Source: Thermogutta sp.
GTDB lineage: Bacteria > Planctomycetota > Planctomycetia > Pirellulales > Thermoguttaceae
NCBI GenBank assembly: GCA_012798155.1
Contig: JAAZNR010000794.1
Span: 1-8,460, forward strand
Direction of reading: 5' to 3'
DNA length: 8,460 nucleotides
Position numbers and translations under genes: made by a program. A model generated the notes under the pieces. That model worked only from the letters and a program-made list of their open reading frames with translations. It made no database searches and was not told the DNA's origin. Below, piece after piece: positions 6,404-8,460 of the stretch; the stretch's first letter is position 1, and every line of letters starts with the position of its first letter.

Positions 6404-8460
6404 ATGTACCGCCTTGCGACTCTTGCCATCGCTCTGGTAACCGCGGTCTCTTGGTCGGCCGCCGCATCCGAAGGGCAGCGGTTTGCCGAGGATTTCTCGC
6501 AAGGTTCCGCGGCGTGGCGATACGGCAACGCGGTCCAGCATACCGACGCCGGCGGCCTGGCGATCGGGGCCCACCTGCCCCAAGTCACGCTGGCGGGCAC
6601 GGCGGTGAACCCGGAAAACCTGCGAAGTTTCACCGCCGCGGTCCGCTGGAACTTCGGCGGCAAGGAGAAGCGGCGGCTCTGGTTGGGCTGGGGAAAACCG
6701 TTCGAGTGGAGCGCCTTCGAGGAGTGCGCGGAGCAAGTGGCGGTCTCCACCGACGGAAGCGTGAGCGTCTTTGCGGGCGGCAAAGAGATCGGCGCCGGCC
6801 GGATCGCCGTCAGCGATAAGGGCGACGCCTCGCTCACGGTCGGCCGCCGGAGCGACGGCATCGTGCTCAGCAGCGAGGGACAAGAGACGGTCTTCGCGCT
6901 TCCGCCGGGGGCGGGCGGCGCGGCCGGTTATTTCGCGCTGCGGGCCCAAGGTCTCGATCGCGGCGCCCCGCCGTTGCGGATCCTGGGCGTGGAAATCCAG
7001 TGCGGCGGAAACGCCCCGCCCCTGACCGAGACCCAGCGCACGGCCGAGAACCAGCGCTGGGCGGCCCTGAAACTTCGCGGAAACTGGGAGGCGCTGCGGA
7101 AGTTCGAGCAGCACCTCGAAGCGGAGACGGCTGCCGGGAGGTGGGGCTTCGCGACCGACTTGCGGATCGAGCCGGGTCTGGTCAAGCCGGGCGAGAAGGT
7201 GCGAGCGACGTTCCGCTGCGCGGGGCCGACGCCGCCGCGCTGCGAGGCGCGGCTCGAACCGGACTTCTTGAGCGAGCGGCCCGGCACGCCGCAGCCGCTG
7301 GAGCTGCGATGGCGCGAGACTGCCGGCGGACGCGAGGCGGTGGTGGACTTGGAGCCCAAGCAGTGCGGCAACTGGCGGATCGTCTGGCAGGTCGGCGACG
7401 AGCAGCTCAGCCGCGTCTTCGGCGTGGTGGATCGCGGCTACGCGGTGTGCCGCTTTCTGGTCACCAACGACAGGGCGTTCAGCAAGCCGAATCCCGAACC
7501 GGCGGCGCACGACGCCATCCATGACGCCGGCTTGGCGGCCGACCACTGGGGCGGCTCGGAGTGGACATCGCCGTTTTCCCGCACGCCGGAGAGTCTCCTG
7601 GAACACTTCCGGCGGCGCGCGGAGCTTCGCCATCGCTGGGGCGACGCCTTCATCCCCCTGTGCAATGCCAACTGGATCATCCCCGGTTGCCCGGACAATA
7701 ACCTCTGGCGATTCGACGATGAGGTGCAGCGCGAGGGCCTGCGGCAGGCCGCGCGGCTGTGGGACCTGCTCGGCCTGGGGCCCCTGGACGTGCTGGCCGG
7801 CTATACTTTCGGCCACAACACGCCGCCCGTCGCCCGCTCGGTCGGCATCAAAATGCTGGACTCACTTTGCCAGTGGCAGAACTGGCGCGACGGCGCCGAC
7901 GACAACGCCTGGCTGATCAACCACTGGGGCGCGCCTACCGTGCCCTATTACGTGGCCGACGACGATTTCCGCAAGGTCGCCCCGGGCCGGTCCATCGTGG
8001 CGTTCACGCAATCCACGACCTCCAACGTGCGGGCGTTCACGATCATGACCTTGGAGACCCAGCCGCAATTGAGCTTCATGCGGAGCCGGCCTGCCGCCGA
8101 CATGGCCGAAAGCGCCAACATCGACCGCTTCGAGACGGCGGCGGACCTCTTGCTGGCCGAGGCGGCCTGCGAGGACGAGCCGGCGTTCCTTTCCATCGGG
8201 CTGGAGAACTTCGTGGACTCGGCCGACTGGAACGAGGCCAACCGTCGCGGCGTGAGCTACCTCGTCCGCCAGGCCCGGACCCGGAAACTGGTCTTCGCCC
8301 AGGCCGCCGACATCGCCGCCTATTTCCAGCGCCACTACCCGCGGCAGCCGGAAAATTGGTTCTACTGGCCCGATATCTACGCCGGGTTGGCGCACAGCTA
8401 CAAGCCGCGGCAGTTGCCCGACCGCATCGAGATGAGCAATGCCCAGTTCCACTCCGTTCA
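6404..8460 (+). CDS. Secreted multi-domain protein of unrecognised family, possible glycan-active enzyme (cut by window end)
   Basis: The frame stays open from ATG 6404 to the window end, giving 685 residues plus two bases. Residues 1-22 are a signal peptide (MYRLATLAIALVTAVSWSAAA). Residues 25-200 resemble a concanavalin/laminin-G-like β-sandwich (FAEDFSQGSAAWRYGN, AAGYFALRAQGLD). A second β-rich segment (about 240-340) includes LRIEPGLVKPGEKVRATFRC. From about 347 the sequence looks like an α/β barrel: CRFLVTNDRAF, HDAGLAADHWGGSEW, then the dense motif WQNWRDGADDN (491-501), NHWGAPTVPYYVADDDFRK (506-524), and IGLENFVDSADWNE (598-611). Clustered Trp, Asp, Asn and His residues suggest a sugar-binding active site. 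The pattern loosely recalls glycoside hydrolase/deacetylase-type barrels (GH57 or NodB-like), but I could not match a catalytic signature. Its place behind two secreted glycan-active proteins supports a role in the same pathway. Confidence 0.7.
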   Translation, partial: MYRLATLAIALVTAVSWSAAASEGQRFAEDFSQGSAAWRYGNAVQHTDAGGLAIGAHLPQVTLAGTAVNPENLRSFTAAVRWNFGGKEKRRLWLGWGKPFEWSAFEECAEQVAVSTDGSVSVFAGGKEIGAGRIAVSDKGDASLTVGRRSDGIVLSSEGQETVFALPPGAGGAAGYFALRAQGLDRGAPPLRILGVEIQCGGNAPPLTETQRTAENQRWAALKLRGNWEALRKFEQHLEAETAAGRWGFATDLRIEPGLVKPGEKVRATFRCAGPTPPRCEARLEPDFLSERPGTPQPLELRWRETAGGREAVVDLEPKQCGNWRIVWQVGDEQLSRVFGVVDRGYAVCRFLVTNDRAFSKPNPEPAAHDAIHDAGLAADHWGGSEWTSPFSRTPESLLEHFRRRAELRHRWGDAFIPLCNANWIIPGCPDNNLWRFDDEVQREGLRQAARLWDLLGLGPLDVLAGYTFGHNTPPVARSVGIKMLDSLCQWQNWRDGADDNAWLINHWGAPTVPYYVADDDFRKVAPGRSIVAFTQSTTSNVRAFTIMTLETQPQLSFMRSRPAADMAESANIDRFETAADLLLAEAACEDEPAFLSIGLENFVDSADWNEANRRGVSYLVRQARTRKLVFAQAADIAAYFQRHYPRQPENWFYWPDIYAGLAHSYKPRQLPDRIEMSNAQFHSV

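Noticed and set aside
6344..7816. A 490-codon open frame on the minus strand opposite the third enzyme
   Set aside because: The + strand frame has a signal peptide, RBS and structured motifs. The minus frame is Arg/Ala-rich and shows none of these.
1..8460. CRISPR arrays, tRNA or rRNA genes, insertion sequences
   Set aside because: No regularly spaced repeats, no tRNA-like cloverleaf and no transposase or terminal inverted repeats were seen on reading both strands.

Overview
The window is GC-rich, tightly packed and read entirely from the + strand. It looks like a piece of a polysaccharide-degradation locus from an environmental bacterium. Large secreted enzymes with Sec-type signal peptides, mosaic β-sandwich plus barrel or β-helix architectures, and little recognisable housekeeping content suggest Planctomycetota (Pirellulales-like) or a related PVC-group lineage. 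That placement rests on style and composition, because no marker gene is present.

Layout: (1) positions 1-312 are the C-terminal 103 residues of an unidentified protein. (2) Positions 313-546 are non-coding and hold a convincing sigma70-type promoter (TTGCGA, 18 nt, TATAAT at 332-361), followed by a leader of about 180 nt. (3) Positions 547-3444 encode a 965-residue secreted protein: an N-terminal β-sandwich, a glycoside-hydrolase-like TIM barrel with an unusual phage-tail-like insertion, and a C-terminal carbohydrate-binding-like β-sandwich. (4) Positions 3456-6257 encode a 933-residue secreted right-handed parallel β-helix protein with CBM6-like modules. Its ribosome binding site overlaps the upstream stop codon. 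(5) Positions 6258-6403 are a gap of 146 nt holding a duplicate of the 3' end of the β-helix gene and a hairpin. (6) From 6404 to the window end runs a third secreted protein, cut at 685 residues, with a concanavalin-like N-terminal domain and an unassigned, probably barrel-type, enzymatic region.

The three large genes share strand and secretion signals, and the first two are nearly contiguous. The simplest reading is one transcription unit, starting at the promoter at 332-361, for export of enzymes that attack a complex glycan. The β-helix protein would bind and cleave polymer, and the two others would process branches or fragments. No substrate can be named from sequence alone.

The most notable observations are the phage-virion-like motif module inside the TIM barrel of the first enzyme, a 21-nt tandem repeat family present at the 5' ends of two unrelated genes in different reading frames, the duplicated stop-codon region after the β-helix gene, and a third enzyme that fits no family I recognise.
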